DNA of 34,250 nt from Candidatus Cybelea tumulisoli (GTDB taxonomy: Bacteria; Vulcanimicrobiota; Vulcanimicrobiia; Vulcanimicrobiales; Vulcanimicrobiaceae): the NCBI GenBank assembly GCA_003167155.1, contig PMTY01000095.1:33841-68090 (forward strand), read 5' to 3'. Shown here one piece after another: positions 6,974-16,020 of the stretch. Within the stretch, counting starts at the first letter, position 1, and the number at the start of each line of letters is the position of its first letter. Made by a program: the position numbers and the translations under genes. The notes below the pieces were generated by a model, which was given only the letters and a program-made list of their open reading frames with translations, had not been told where the DNA came from and did no database searches.

Positions 6974-9900
6974 AACTCAAGAAAATTCGAACGTTCGGCT
7001 TCAAAACGTTTGCCGAACCGACGTCGCTGGAGTTCGGCGACGGCGTCACGGCGATCGTCGGCCCCAACGGTTCGGGCAAGTCCAACCTCGTGGACGCGTT
7101 TCGTTGGGTGCTGGGGGAAACGTCGACCAAGAGCATCCGCTCGGGACGGCTGGAAGACGTAATCTTCGCCGGCAACGAAGGCCGCAAGCCGCTCGGCCTC
7201 GCCGAAGTCGCAATTCTGTTCGACAACTCCGACGGTGCGTTGCCGATCGACTTCAACGAGGTCGAAATAACGCGGCGCGCCTATCGCGTTGGTGAAAGCG
7301 AATACTTCATCAACCGCAGCCAGGTACGTTTGCGCGACGTTCTCGATTTGGTCATGGGCACCGGCCTCGGACCCGGCTCCTATGCCATCGTTTCGCAGGG
7401 ACAGATCGACGCAATCCTCGTCAGCAAACCCGCCGAGCGGCGTTCGCTGTTTGAAGAGACTGCCGGGATCGGCAAGTTTCTTGCGCGCAAACACGAGTCG
7501 ATGCGCCGCTTGGAGCGCACCGAACAGAACGCCATTCGCATCAGCGATCTCACCGCCGAGCTGCAACGCCATATTCCGGAGTTGGAGAGCCAGCTCCGCC
7601 GTGCGAAGCGCTACCGCCGCATCAGCGCGCGGCTGCGCGACTTGGAGATCCTCGCCTACCTGCGAGCCGGCGCGTCGCGTCGCGCCGAGCGAGCCTCGTT
7701 ACGTGACGAGCTCGAGCGCGGTGAGGAGCAACGTGCGGCGGCGGCCGCAAAGGCTGCAACGCTTAGCGCGGAAGTCGCCCGGCTGCGAACGCAGCTCTAT
7801 CGGTGCGAGCTGCAGCTTGAAGAGCTGCGCTCGCAGTCGCAAAGCGAACGCAACACCGTCGCCCGCGTCGAAGCGGAGTACGCCGCCGCGCTCGCGCGGC
7901 GTGAGGCGCTCGAGCGGCAATCGACGCAAACCTCGCAGGACGCCGCGCGCGTGCTTGGAGAGCGCGCGCTGCTCGTAACGGCAATGGAGCAGCTGGAGTC
8001 ACGCCTCGCACCGCTCTCGCAAGCGTTGGAAGAAGCGCGGGGGCGCGAGCTCGAGGCGCAAGCGACGCTCGCGCAGGCTCGGGGAAAACTCGAAAGCGTC
8101 TTTACCGAGCTGCGCGAAGTCGAAGCCGGAGCAACGGAGCTGGCAACTCGAAAGGCGGAGCGGCGAGTCCAAGCACAGACGCTCCGCAGCGAAGCCGAGC
8201 GTCTCGAGCGAGAAGAGCAAAGCGCCCGCGAGCGTGCGGAGCAGCTCGAGATTGCCGCGGGTGCGGCATCACACCGTCACGGCGAATGCCGCCGCCAAAT
8301 TGCGGCGCTCGAAGAGGAGCTGCTCGATGCGCGCGGACGCGCGGAGAACGCGGAGCTCCAGGCGTCTGCCGCCCAAGAGGCAGTCGGGGCTGCGCTGGGC
8401 GCTTATCGCGATCAAACGGGCGACGTCGCGGCCGCACAATCGCGGCTGCACACGATCGAAGAGCTGGAAAACTCGCTCGAGGGACACGTTCCCGGAACGC
8501 GCGCCGTCGTCGAAGCTCGGCAACGCGGCGAGCTGCACGGGATCGAGGATATCGTCTCGAATCTCATCACGACCAAAGAGCGGTTTGCGCGCGCGATGGA
8601 CGTCGCCTTCGGTACTCGCCTTTCCAACGTTGTCACGACGACTTCGGAAGATGCGGAACGGTGCGTGGAGTTTCTCAATCGTAAAGAGGCCGGCCGCGCT
8701 ACGTTTCTGCCGCTCGATACGCTCGCCGATCGCCAAGGCCGAAACCTCGACCCCGCGCTGGCCGCCGTGCCGGGAGTTCTCGGCTACGCGCATACGTTGG
8801 TGGAAACGGCACCGCGTTACGCGGGGATCGTCAACTTCTTGGTTGGAAACGTCTTGATCGTCGATCGGCTCGAAACCGGTATCGCGCTGGTGCGCGGGCG
8901 CGGCATGCGGGACACGATCGTGACGCTCGGCGGCGAGCAGATCACCGGAGGCGGTGCGATCACGGGCGGCCGGTTCGCGCGCGAACGCTCGATCCTCTCC
9001 CGGCGTTTCTTGGCTGCAAGCCTGCGCGAAGCGCTGGCCGGCTTGCGGCTGCGACTCGACGAGGCCGAGCAGGCGCTGCGAGTCGCTCAGGCCCACGCGC
9101 ACGCCGGCATCGGAGAGCGTGACGCGGCGCGCGCGCGGCAGGCTCGCGCGGAGTCGCAGCTCGTCGGTTTGCGCGCCCAAACCGCGGCGCTTAACGAAGA
9201 GGTCGAACGTACGCAGGCCGACCTCGCGACGGCGCGCGCCGCCACGGCTTCCCTTCGCGAAGCGGTCGTGCGCTCTCGCGAGCTGGGGCGCGGCTTCGAG
9301 CTGAGCGACCCCGAAGCCCAGAAGAGCGACGACGAACGGCTGCGCCTTGAAAACGAGCTGGTACGCGTCCGCGAGGGGATCGCGGCCGCGCAGACGGCGC
9401 AGACCGCAGCGAGCGCGTACGCCGCCGATCTGCGCGAGCGAAGCGGAGCTCTTGGAGCCGAACGGGATGCCGCCGGCGCGAGGCTCGGCATGCTCGATCA
9501 GGATCGCGCACGCGCCGGTTCGGCACGGGAGCGCATGTTGGCCGAGATCGCTTCGCTCATGGAAGAGACTCGCCGTGCCCACGCTCATCTCGAAGGTTTG
9601 CGTCGCGGCGTGGTTGCACTCGATGCGAAGCTCGAACAGGCGCGTAAAGAGCGTGAGGAGTTGGTAACCGGACAGGCTCGCGTCGAATCGGAGATGCGGC
9701 TGGCCGAACAGGAAGAGCGCGACGCTGCCGCCGGCGGCGAGCGTCACCGCACGCGCCTGGCGCAGATCGAAGCCGAGCTGGGAATGCTGGTTTCCCATTT
9801 CGCGCAGCACCCGGCCACAAACGAAGAGTGCGCCGACGTGGAGAGCCGGTATCGGGACGAGCCCGATTCGATCGTCGACGAGCTTCCGCGGCTGCGCGAC

Positions 9901-10539
9901 GACCTCGCGCGGTTGGAGTCCAACGTCAACCTCAACGCGGAGGCCGAACGCGACGACGTCGCACAGCGCGAGCAGTTCCTGCGCGTGCAGCTCGAGGATC
10001 TCGCAAAGGCCAGGACGACGCTGCTCGAGTCGATCGCGGAGATCGAACGCGAGAGCCAATCGCAGTTCAATGCGACGTTCGAGCGCGTTGCCGCAGCGTT
10101 TTCGACCATGTACGGACGGCTCTTTTCAGGCGGTCAGGCGAAAATGTGGCAGACCGAGCCCGCCAACCTCGCCGAAACCGGGATTGAGATCGCCGTGCAG
10201 CCTCCGGGCAAGAAGCAGATGCCGCTGGCCGCGCTCTCGGGCGGCGAGCGCGCAATGACGGCTGCCGCCTTGATCTTTGCGCTCATCGAGATCAAGCCCG
10301 CGCCATTCTATCTCCTCGACGAAGTTGACGCCGCGCTCGACGACGCGAACATCGAGCGTTTCTGCCAGATGGTGCGCGAGTTCGCTGCAAAGTCTCAAAT
10401 GCTCATCGTCACCCACAATAAGAAAACGATGGAGAGTGCGGACCGCCTGTACGGCGTTACCACCAAAGAAGCTGGAGTAAGCGCGATCGTTTCGGCGGAG
10501 CTGGCGACCGAAGCGGAGACGGAGATGTCGGTTGCCTGA
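6970..10539 (+). CDS. smc: Chromosome partition protein SMC
   Basis: SMC is the bacterial condensin ATPase that organises and segregates the chromosome with ScpA and ScpB (not in this window). The 1189-residue product has an N-terminal head with Walker A GPNGSGKSN at 31-39. Two very long coiled coils rich in Arg, Glu and Ala follow (about 170-490 and 670-1020), flanking a hinge domain (about 500-650). The C-terminal head has signature LSGGERAMTAAA and Walker B FYLLDEVDAALDD. The start is a GTG at 6970, overlapping the rnc stop (GTGA). The end overlaps the purH start by eight bases. Length is standard for the family. Confidence 0.97.
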   Translation: MKLKKIRTFGFKTFAEPTSLEFGDGVTAIVGPNGSGKSNLVDAFRWVLGETSTKSIRSGRLEDVIFAGNEGRKPLGLAEVAILFDNSDGALPIDFNEVEITRRAYRVGESEYFINRSQVRLRDVLDLVMGTGLGPGSYAIVSQGQIDAILVSKPAERRSLFEETAGIGKFLARKHESMRRLERTEQNAIRISDLTAELQRHIPELESQLRRAKRYRRISARLRDLEILAYLRAGASRRAERASLRDELERGEEQRAAAAAKAATLSAEVARLRTQLYRCELQLEELRSQSQSERNTVARVEAEYAAALARREALERQSTQTSQDAARVLGERALLVTAMEQLESRLAPLSQALEEARGRELEAQATLAQARGKLESVFTELREVEAGATELATRKAERRVQAQTLRSEAERLEREEQSARERAEQLEIAAGAASHRHGECRRQIAALEEELLDARGRAENAELQASAAQEAVGAALGAYRDQTGDVAAAQSRLHTIEELENSLEGHVPGTRAVVEARQRGELHGIEDIVSNLITTKERFARAMDVAFGTRLSNVVTTTSEDAERCVEFLNRKEAGRATFLPLDTLADRQGRNLDPALAAVPGVLGYAHTLVETAPRYAGIVNFLVGNVLIVDRLETGIALVRGRGMRDTIVTLGGEQITGGGAITGGRFARERSILSRRFLAASLREALAGLRLRLDEAEQALRVAQAHAHAGIGERDAARARQARAESQLVGLRAQTAALNEEVERTQADLATARAATASLREAVVRSRELGRGFELSDPEAQKSDDERLRLENELVRVREGIAAAQTAQTAASAYAADLRERSGALGAERDAAGARLGMLDQDRARAGSARERMLAEIASLMEETRRAHAHLEGLRRGVVALDAKLEQARKEREELVTGQARVESEMRLAEQEERDAAAGGERHRTRLAQIEAELGMLVSHFAQHPATNEECADVESRYRDEPDSIVDELPRLRDDLARLESNVNLNAEAERDDVAQREQFLRVQLEDLAKARTTLLESIAEIERESQSQFNATFERVAAAFSTMYGRLFSGGQAKMWQTEPANLAETGIEIAVQPPGKKQMPLAALSGGERAMTAAALIFALIEIKPAPFYLLDEVDAALDDANIERFCQMVREFAAKSQMLIVTHNKKTMESADRLYGVTTKEAGVSAIVSAELATEAETEMSVA

Positions 10540-12115
10540 CGCCCCCGCGGCAACCCAACGCGCGGCGCTCTTCTCGCTCTTCGACAAAACTGGTTCGGCG
10601 GAGCTGGCCCGCGCGCTCGAGCAGCGCGGCATAGAAATTTACGCCACCGGCGGAACCCGAGCATTCCTTCAAGATCGGGGCGTACGCGCCAGAGACGTTG
10701 AGGACGTCACCGGTTTTCCGCCGCTCTTCGGCGGACGCGTCAAGACGCTGCATCCCAAGATTTTTGGTGCGATACTCTTCGATCGCACCGATGGCGAGCA
10801 CCGCGCACAGTCGGAGAAGTACGCCATTGCGGAGATCTGCGTGGTCGTCGTGAATCTCTATCCCTTCGAAGCAACGGTCGGCCGCCCGGGGACGACGGAA
10901 GAAGAAGCGATCGAACAGATCGATATCGGCGGCGTCGCGTTGTTGAGAGCCGCGGCAAAGAACTTCGAGCACGTCGCCGTACTGACGCACCCTTCGCAGT
11001 ATGTTGAATACCGAGCCGCGATCGAGTCGGGCGACGCGCCGCCGGCGCTGCGCCGCAAGTTCGCAATCGCAGCCTACGAGCGAACCGCGGAGTACGACGT
11101 CGCAATTTCGCACTATCTCGCGACGGCGGGCGAGGTGTTGCCCAGCGAGCTTCCCGGCGCCCTGGCACTGACGTTGCCGCTTGCCAAACGGCTGCGCTAC
11201 GGCACCAATCCACAAGAGCGTGCGGCCTTCTATCTCGATCGGCCCGAGCGTCTGCCCGAGCAGCTGCACGGAAAGGCGCTCTCGTATAATAATTTGCTCG
11301 ATCTCGATGCCACGCTGCGGCTGCTCTCCCGCGCGCCGCTCGGCGCGGAGTTCGGAAGCGATCGCGAGCGTTTCATTCGCGCGGTCGTGGTAAAGCACAC
11401 GGTTCCCTGCGGTGTCGCGCAACGTTCGCACGTTGGTTTGGCGGTTCGAGAAGCACTCGAGGCCGATCCGGTCTCGGCATTCGGTGGGGTCGTTGCAGCC
11501 GACGCTCCGATCGACGCCGCCGCCGCGCAGGCGCTCGGCCGGCATTTTCTCGAGATCGTTGCGGCGCCGGCCTTCGATACCGACGCACTCGACCTGCTCA
11601 AGAAAAAAAAGAATCTTCGAATCATGCGCTTTATGCGGTCGCTCCCCGACGAGCTGGCGCACGAGCTGCGCCTGCGAAGCGCGCTCGGCGGCGTTCTGGC
11701 TGAAAACGACGATCCGGCCGCACCGGCGGAAGAGTGGCGCGTCGTCAGCCGCGGCCAGCCAAGCCCGCAGCAATGGCACGACCTCGCCTTCGCGTGGGAC
11801 GTCGTTCGGCACGTGAAGAGCAACGGCATCGTGATCGTCAACGGCGGAACGACCCGCGGAATCTGCGCGGGGCAGACAAACCGCGTGAGCGCCGTGCAGA
11901 TCGCCTCGCAGCGAGCCGGCAGCCACGCTGAAGGCGCCGCGTGTGCGAGCGACGGGTTCTTTCCTTTTGCCGACGGTTTGGAGGCCGCCGTCGCCGGCGG
12001 ATGTACGGCAATCATCGCGCCGGGCGGATCGGTCCGAGATGGTGAAGTTATTGCCGCAGCCGATCGCGCCGGCGTCGCGCTGGTCTTCTCGAGCTACCGC
12101 TATTTCTTACACTAG
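10532..12115 (+). CDS. purH: Bifunctional AICAR formyltransferase / IMP cyclohydrolase
   Basis: PurH performs the last two steps of purine synthesis: formylation of AICAR using 10-formyl-tetrahydrofolate, then ring closure to IMP. The 527-residue product has an N-terminal MGS-like cyclohydrolase domain (FSLFDKTGSAELARAL, ATGGT, RVKTLHPKI with K71, NLYPF). The transformylase domain shows RYGTNPQERAAFY (residues 222-234) and the catalytic Lys-His pair at 288-289. The usual Asn after that pair (KHxNPCG) is Val here (KHTVPCG). Translation starts at a TTG at 10532 inside the end of smc, with a GGAG ribosome site 8 nt upstream. A run of eight A at 11603-11610 lies in the coding frame. Confidence 0.96.
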   Translation: MPDAPAATQRAALFSLFDKTGSAELARALEQRGIEIYATGGTRAFLQDRGVRARDVEDVTGFPPLFGGRVKTLHPKIFGAILFDRTDGEHRAQSEKYAIAEICVVVVNLYPFEATVGRPGTTEEEAIEQIDIGGVALLRAAAKNFEHVAVLTHPSQYVEYRAAIESGDAPPALRRKFAIAAYERTAEYDVAISHYLATAGEVLPSELPGALALTLPLAKRLRYGTNPQERAAFYLDRPERLPEQLHGKALSYNNLLDLDATLRLLSRAPLGAEFGSDRERFIRAVVVKHTVPCGVAQRSHVGLAVREALEADPVSAFGGVVAADAPIDAAAAQALGRHFLEIVAAPAFDTDALDLLKKKKNLRIMRFMRSLPDELAHELRLRSALGGVLAENDDPAAPAEEWRVVSRGQPSPQQWHDLAFAWDVVRHVKSNGIVIVNGGTTRGICAGQTNRVSAVQIASQRAGSHAEGAACASDGFFPFADGLEAAVAGGCTAIIAPGGSVRDGEVIAAADRAGVALVFSSYRYFLH

Positions 12116-12124
12116 GAGCCTTAT

Positions 12125-12514
12125 ATGCCGCGCTTCCTGCACACGTCGATCTTCGTCAACGACATGAAAGAGTCGATCGATTTTTATACGGAGAAGCTCG
12201 GATTGCGCCTACTCGACGGGCCGTTTCACTATCCAGGCAACGCCGACATGGCCTTCGTGGGGAGCGATTGGAGCTCGTATATCGAGCTCGTCTACGACTT
12301 GGAAGAGCATCCTCCGTATGCGCTGGGCAACCGCTACGAGCACCTGGCCCTCGAAGCCGACGGCGACCTTCGCCAGTATGTCGACGGACTGCGATCCAAA
12401 GGCGTGAAGATTCTCAAAGACGTCTACAAGTCTCCGGGCGGTACCCGCGCGATCGCCTTCGTCGAAGATCCAAACGGAATCCCGGTGGAACTGCTCGAGC
12501 CTCGTCAGCGATAG
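12125..12514 (+). CDS. gloA: Glyoxalase I-like (VOC family) protein
   Basis: The 129-residue protein is a single VOC-fold chain with LHTSIFVNDMKESIDFYTEK at the N terminus. Candidate metal ligands H6, E54, H73 and E122 occupy positions very close to the H5/E56/H74/E122 set of E. coli glyoxalase I, so lactoylglutathione lyase activity (methylglyoxal detoxification) is the best guess. Whether this organism uses glutathione or another thiol cannot be told. The start is supported by AGGAG at 12114-12118, which overlaps the purH stop, so it is probably the last gene of the fabF-purH transcript. Its 3' end overlaps the convergent permease gene by ten bases. Confidence 0.85.
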   Translation: MPRFLHTSIFVNDMKESIDFYTEKLGLRLLDGPFHYPGNADMAFVGSDWSSYIELVYDLEEHPPYALGNRYEHLALEADGDLRQYVDGLRSKGVKILKDVYKSPGGTRAIAFVEDPNGIPVELLEPRQR

Positions 12515-13635
12515 ATAAACGGATCCGCCGGCGGCGCGATGCGCAGCGTGCTTCCGGCGATCAGGCGAAGATCGCCGCCGAGGCTCTCGATGCGTCCGTC
12601 CACACGCAACCAACTCCCCGTCGCATAGCGGGGCGCGCGATCGAGGCGGACGACCACCGGCGCAGCATCGGCGCGACAACACGTTATCGCGTAGCGCACC
12701 AAAGCGCTTTCCGCTCCGTCGCGCGTAAGCGTTCCGGTGAACGTCAAATGCTCGCCGGCAAAGAGATCGGTCAGCGTGGTTTCGGTCGCATAATACTGCG
12801 GGGGCGGGGCGCCGGACACCGCGCCGATCAACATCAAGACCGGCGCATATCGCCGCATGGCGCTCTGCTCGCGCCGATGCACGATCGCGCTGATCAGGGC
12901 CGCGACGGCACATGCCGCCAAAAGGGGCGCGATCGCGGGATGGACGAGCGCATCTCCACGCCGTAACGCGACGATTGCAAATGCGCCGGCGAGGAGGATG
13001 TAGGCTAAGGCATCGTGGCCGTTCTCGGAGTGCGTCCGCGGCACAAGCGCGCGCAGATCGATGATTCCGGCTACGCAGAGGAAGGCCGCCGCGGCGATTG
13101 GAGCCTGGACGCGCAAGGCGCCCGCCACCGCAATCGCGCCGAGCCCGCACGGCGCCGCGGTAAAACCGAGTAACGCGCCCGCCGCCGCGCCGAGCAACGG
13201 CGAAAGCTTCGCAGGATCGATCGCAGCGGCGAACTGCGTCGCCGCACCGGCAAGGAGTGCCGATGGAAGCAGAGCGGCAAACTCACCGAGCAAATCCGAC
13301 GAATGCGGGCACCCGAGCCGGCCTTCGTGGCGGAGCAAGCGCGCGACCACAAGCGCGGCGGCAAACCGCGCGGCGGCAACGAGCGGTCCGAAGAGCAGCC
13401 AAGTCGCAGCGGCCGCGGGAAGCGAGCGCGCCGACGGGCCGGCCGTGCAGCCGCAACCGAGATACGTGATGGCATGAGGATGACGTAAGAGGCGCGCCAC
13501 GACGATACCGCCGAGTAAGAATGGCGCGGCTTCAAAAAGCGCGCTCGCCGAGGTCGCCAGCGCGCAGCGCAGGGTGTCGGGTGAGGAGAGCGCGGCGAGG
13601 GCCAGGAGTGCGGCTGCGTAGAGCGCGATACGCAC
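12505..13635 (-). CDS. Permease-like membrane protein joined to a YcgQ/DUF1980-like C-terminal domain
   Basis: The 376-residue product has an N-terminal region of about eight hydrophobic segments (residues 1-285). Two Cys/Pro-containing loops, GCGCTAGPSARSLP (near 61-74) and TAAPCGLGAIAVAG, recall the repeated motif of DUF318/UPF0718 (YcgR-type) permeases. The last 90 residues are soluble-looking. They contain FTGTLTRDG and the motif AITCCRADAAPVVVRLD, like the CCxADA motif of the YcgQ/TIGR03943 family (DUF1980). In Firmicutes these are two adjacent genes; here they appear to be one polypeptide. The transported substrate is unknown. A GTG start at 13635 is used. The gene overlaps the convergent gloA by ten bases and is divergent from hisS. 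Confidence 0.7.
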   Translation of the reverse strand: MRIALYAAALLALAALSSPDTLRCALATSASALFEAAPFLLGGIVVARLLRHPHAITYLGCGCTAGPSARSLPAAAATWLLFGPLVAAARFAAALVVARLLRHEGRLGCPHSSDLLGEFAALLPSALLAGAATQFAAAIDPAKLSPLLGAAAGALLGFTAAPCGLGAIAVAGALRVQAPIAAAAFLCVAGIIDLRALVPRTHSENGHDALAYILLAGAFAIVALRRGDALVHPAIAPLLAACAVAALISAIVHRREQSAMRRYAPVLMLIGAVSGAPPPQYYATETTLTDLFAGEHLTFTGTLTRDGAESALVRYAITCCRADAAPVVVRLDRAPRYATGSWLRVDGRIESLGGDLRLIAGSTLRIAPPADPFIYR

Positions 13636-13674
13636 CGGCGGCCATCACGCGCGCGGGCGCAATGGCTAGCCAAT

Positions 13675-13693
13675 CGACCCGGCGAACCGGTCG
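13675..13693 (+). promoter_or_regulatory. Possible hairpin just upstream of hisS
   Basis: CGACC (13675-13679) pairs with GGTCG (13689-13693), and inside it GG pairs with CC around a CGAA loop, leaving one bulged C. It ends 7 nt before the hisS ATG at 13701, where a ribosome site would be expected, and could limit translation initiation. It may equally be chance in GC-rich DNA, or coding if the upstream ATG at 13662 is used. Confidence 0.3.
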
Positions 13694-13700
13694 GCCGAGC

Positions 13701-14975
13701 ATGGCCGAGAACTTTGGCGCCCCGCGCGGCACCCAGGACTTCTTCCCTCCCGAGTCGGGGCGCTGGAGCGCACTCGAAGCGCGAATTCACCTTCTCGCGG
13801 AGCGATTCGGCTACGGCGAGATTCGCACGCCGGTCTTCGAGTCGACCGACCTCTTCGTCCGAGGCGTGGGTTCGCAGACCGACATCGTTGAAAAAGAGAT
13901 GTACAGCTTCGACGACCGCTCCGGCCGTAGCCTTACGCTTCGCCCGGAATGGACCGCGCCCGTGGTCCGCGCCGCTCTCGAACATCGTCTCTTTGATCTC
14001 GGGCCGCTGCGGCTCTACTACATCGGACCGATCTTTCGCTACGAGCGCCCGCAGAGGGGCCGCTACCGGCAATCGCACCAGTTCGGCGTGGAGTGTTTTG
14101 GGTTTGCGGGCCCCGAAGCGGACCTGGAAGTGATCTCGCTCGCGTGGGAGCTGGTGCGCGGATATGGGCTCGACGACGCCGTGCTCCACCTCAACACGAT
14201 CGGCGACGACCGCTGCCGGCCGGCGTATCGCGCCGCGCTGGTCGCGCACTTTGCGCCGCATCTGGCCGAGATGAGCCAAGAGTCGCGTTTGCGAATCGAA
14301 CGCAACCCGCTGCGTCTGCTCGATAGTAAAGACCCCGCCGACGTTGTCTACGTGCAGAGCGCACCGGCCTTTGAATCGTTTCTCTGCGCGCCTTGCCGCG
14401 AGCACTTCGACGCGCTCAAATCGTATCTCGATTTGGCCGGCATTCCGTTTACGATCGATCCACGCATCGTTCGCGGACTCGATTACTACGGAAGAACCGT
14501 TTTCGAGATTACCTCCAGCGTGCTCGGCGCGCAGAGCAGCGTTTGCGGCGGCGGCCGTTACGACGGTCTGGTAGAATCGCTCGGAGGCCTCGCCGTACCG
14601 GCGGTCGGTTTTGCTCTGGGAATGGAACGTTTTCTCATGATGCTCGAGGCCCGCGGCTCGCAAGAGCAAGCGCCGCGCCGGGGACTCCAGGCCGTTGCAT
14701 TGGGAGCGCAAGCGCGCACCGTCCTGGCGCCGATCGTCGCGGAGCTGCGCCGCAGCCTCGAGGCGCCGACCTACATGGATTACCTAGAACGCAAGCTGCT
14801 CGCTCAGTTGAAAATCGCCGACCGAAATCGAGCGCGCTATGCGCTGATCCTCGGAAGCGACGAGCTTGCCGCCGGCGAGGCGGTGCTGAGGGACCTCGAG
14901 CAGCGAAGCGATCGCAGAGTGCCGTTCGGTTCGATAAGAGTCCTTGTCGAGCTTCTCGTAGAAGCGGGACTGTGA
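13701..14975 (+). CDS. hisS: Histidyl-tRNA synthetase
   Basis: HisRS charges tRNA-His. From the ATG at 13701 the protein has 424 residues, the usual length, and starts MAENFGAPRGTQDFFPPESG. Class II motif 2 is FRYERPQRGRYRQSHQFGVE (about 112-131). The histidine-binding signature RGLDYYGRTVFEI is at 258-270. CGGGRYDGLVESLGG and GFALGMERFLMM (motif 3) follow, and a C-terminal anticodon-binding domain is present, so it is a true HisRS rather than the HisZ paralogue. Another in-frame ATG lies at 13662, but the residues it adds are not family-like. It opens a long overlapping operon; its stop overlaps the accB start by one base. Confidence 0.94.
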   Translation: MAENFGAPRGTQDFFPPESGRWSALEARIHLLAERFGYGEIRTPVFESTDLFVRGVGSQTDIVEKEMYSFDDRSGRSLTLRPEWTAPVVRAALEHRLFDLGPLRLYYIGPIFRYERPQRGRYRQSHQFGVECFGFAGPEADLEVISLAWELVRGYGLDDAVLHLNTIGDDRCRPAYRAALVAHFAPHLAEMSQESRLRIERNPLRLLDSKDPADVVYVQSAPAFESFLCAPCREHFDALKSYLDLAGIPFTIDPRIVRGLDYYGRTVFEITSSVLGAQSSVCGGGRYDGLVESLGGLAVPAVGFALGMERFLMMLEARGSQEQAPRRGLQAVALGAQARTVLAPIVAELRRSLEAPTYMDYLERKLLAQLKIADRNRARYALILGSDELAAGEAVLRDLEQRSDRRVPFGSIRVLVELLVEAGL

Positions 14976-15418
14976 TGGACGAGCACTATGCGCAGGAGAC
15001 GCAAACGCTACGCGAACTGCTCGCGCTGATGCACGAGCACGACCTCGACACGATCAAGGTAAGACTGGGCGACGCAATCTACGAGCTTTCGCGCGCAGGC
15101 GCCGAGCCGGCGTCGCAACCTGGGAACTTCTCCTCCGCGCCGGCCGGCGAAAGCGCGCCGGAAGCGGGCGCAAACGTCACCAAAGTACTCGCGCCATTGA
15201 CCGGCGTCTTCTATCGCGCATCCTCACCCGATACCACCTCGTATGTGGAAGTGGGCGATCGCGTCGAAACCGGCGACGTCCTCTGTGTGCTCGAAGCGAT
15301 GAAGCTCTTCAACGAAATTCAGAGCGACTATGCGGGTACGATCGTGCGCGTGGTGCCCGGCAACGGCGAGCTGGTCTCGCAGGGTGAAGAGCTTTTCTGG
15401 ATCGAGCCGCACTCGTGA
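14975..15418 (+). CDS. accB: Biotin carboxyl carrier protein of acetyl-CoA carboxylase
   Basis: The 147-residue product is the biotin-carrying subunit of acetyl-CoA carboxylase, which makes malonyl-CoA for fatty-acid synthesis. The N-terminal part (LRELLALMHEHDLDTIKV) is the AccB dimerisation-like region. A short Ala/Pro/Gly-rich linker covers about 43-66. The C-terminal biotinyl domain has the site LCVLEAMKLFNEI, with K110 as the biotinylated lysine. Its ATG overlaps the hisS stop (TGATG) and its stop overlaps the gmhA start (GTGA). The usual partner accC is not adjacent, so AccB is expressed here with a tRNA synthetase and LPS genes. Confidence 0.95.
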   Translation: MDEHYAQETQTLRELLALMHEHDLDTIKVRLGDAIYELSRAGAEPASQPGNFSSAPAGESAPEAGANVTKVLAPLTGVFYRASSPDTTSYVEVGDRVETGDVLCVLEAMKLFNEIQSDYAGTIVRVVPGNGELVSQGEELFWIEPHS

Positions 15419-16020
15419 ACGAGCAGATGGCGCGATACCATGGACGGCGCGATTTCGCCGAACTGCTCGCGGACCGGCGCGGCTTTCTCGATCCGCCGCA
15501 GTATCGCGAACAGGTTGAAGCGATCGTCGACGCGGGCGTCACCGCGCTTCGGGCGGGCAAGAAGGTCTTATGGTGCGGCAACGGCGGCAGCGCGGCCGAA
15601 GCGCAGCACATGGCTGCCGAACTCTCGGGACGCTACCTGCGCGAGCGGCCTGGTCTTAACAGCGAAGCGCTTTCGGTTAACTCCTCGACGCTGACCTGCG
15701 TCGGCAACGATTACGGATACGACTACGTCTTCTCTCGCCAGGTCGAGGCTTTCGCGCAGCCGGGCGACGTCGTGATCGGCATGACGACGAGCGGCACCTC
15801 GCGCAACGTCGTGCTCGCGCTGGAAGCCGCAAAGCGACGCGGCGCGGTAGCGATTGCGTTTACCGGTAACGGCGGCGGCAAAGTCCTCGAATATGCCGAT
15901 CTTGCATTGATCGGTCCCGACGGATACGCAGCGATCGTCCAAGAAGTCCATCAAGTTATGGCCCACATCGTCTGCGACTTGGTGGAGCAGCGGTTGATCT
16001 TCGAAGGCGGGTTGCCGTGA
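15415..16020 (+). CDS. gmhA: Phosphoheptose isomerase (sedoheptulose 7-phosphate isomerase)
   Basis: GmhA converts sedoheptulose 7-phosphate to D-glycero-D-manno-heptose 7-phosphate, the first step of ADP-heptose synthesis. The 201-residue SIS-fold protein has GNGGSAAEAQHMAAELSGR (residues about 55-73), NDYGYDYVFSRQ, the phosphate-binding TSGTSRN and the C-terminal QEVHQVMAHIVCDLVEQ, all GmhA hallmarks. The GTG start at 15415 overlaps the accB stop; an in-frame ATG at 15427 is an alternative. The stop overlaps the next gene by four bases. The following two genes carry the next kinase and nucleotidyltransferase steps. Confidence 0.95.
   Translation: MNEQMARYHGRRDFAELLADRRGFLDPPQYREQVEAIVDAGVTALRAGKKVLWCGNGGSAAEAQHMAAELSGRYLRERPGLNSEALSVNSSTLTCVGNDYGYDYVFSRQVEAFAQPGDVVIGMTTSGTSRNVVLALEAAKRRGAVAIAFTGNGGGKVLEYADLALIGPDGYAAIVQEVHQVMAHIVCDLVEQRLIFEGGLP

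Noticed and set aside
8269-10059. Long open frame antisense to smc
   Set aside because: It resembles no protein family and is Arg/Leu-rich as expected for a shadow of GC-rich coding DNA; the smc frame is full length.
11603-11610. Run of eight A in purH as a possible frameshift
   Set aside because: The reading frame continues with normal PurH sequence on both sides, so it is intact; slippage cannot be judged here.
13071-14711. Long minus-strand open frame across hisS and the permease
   Set aside because: The hisS part is a clear, complete HisRS on the plus strand, and the minus frame has no domain features.
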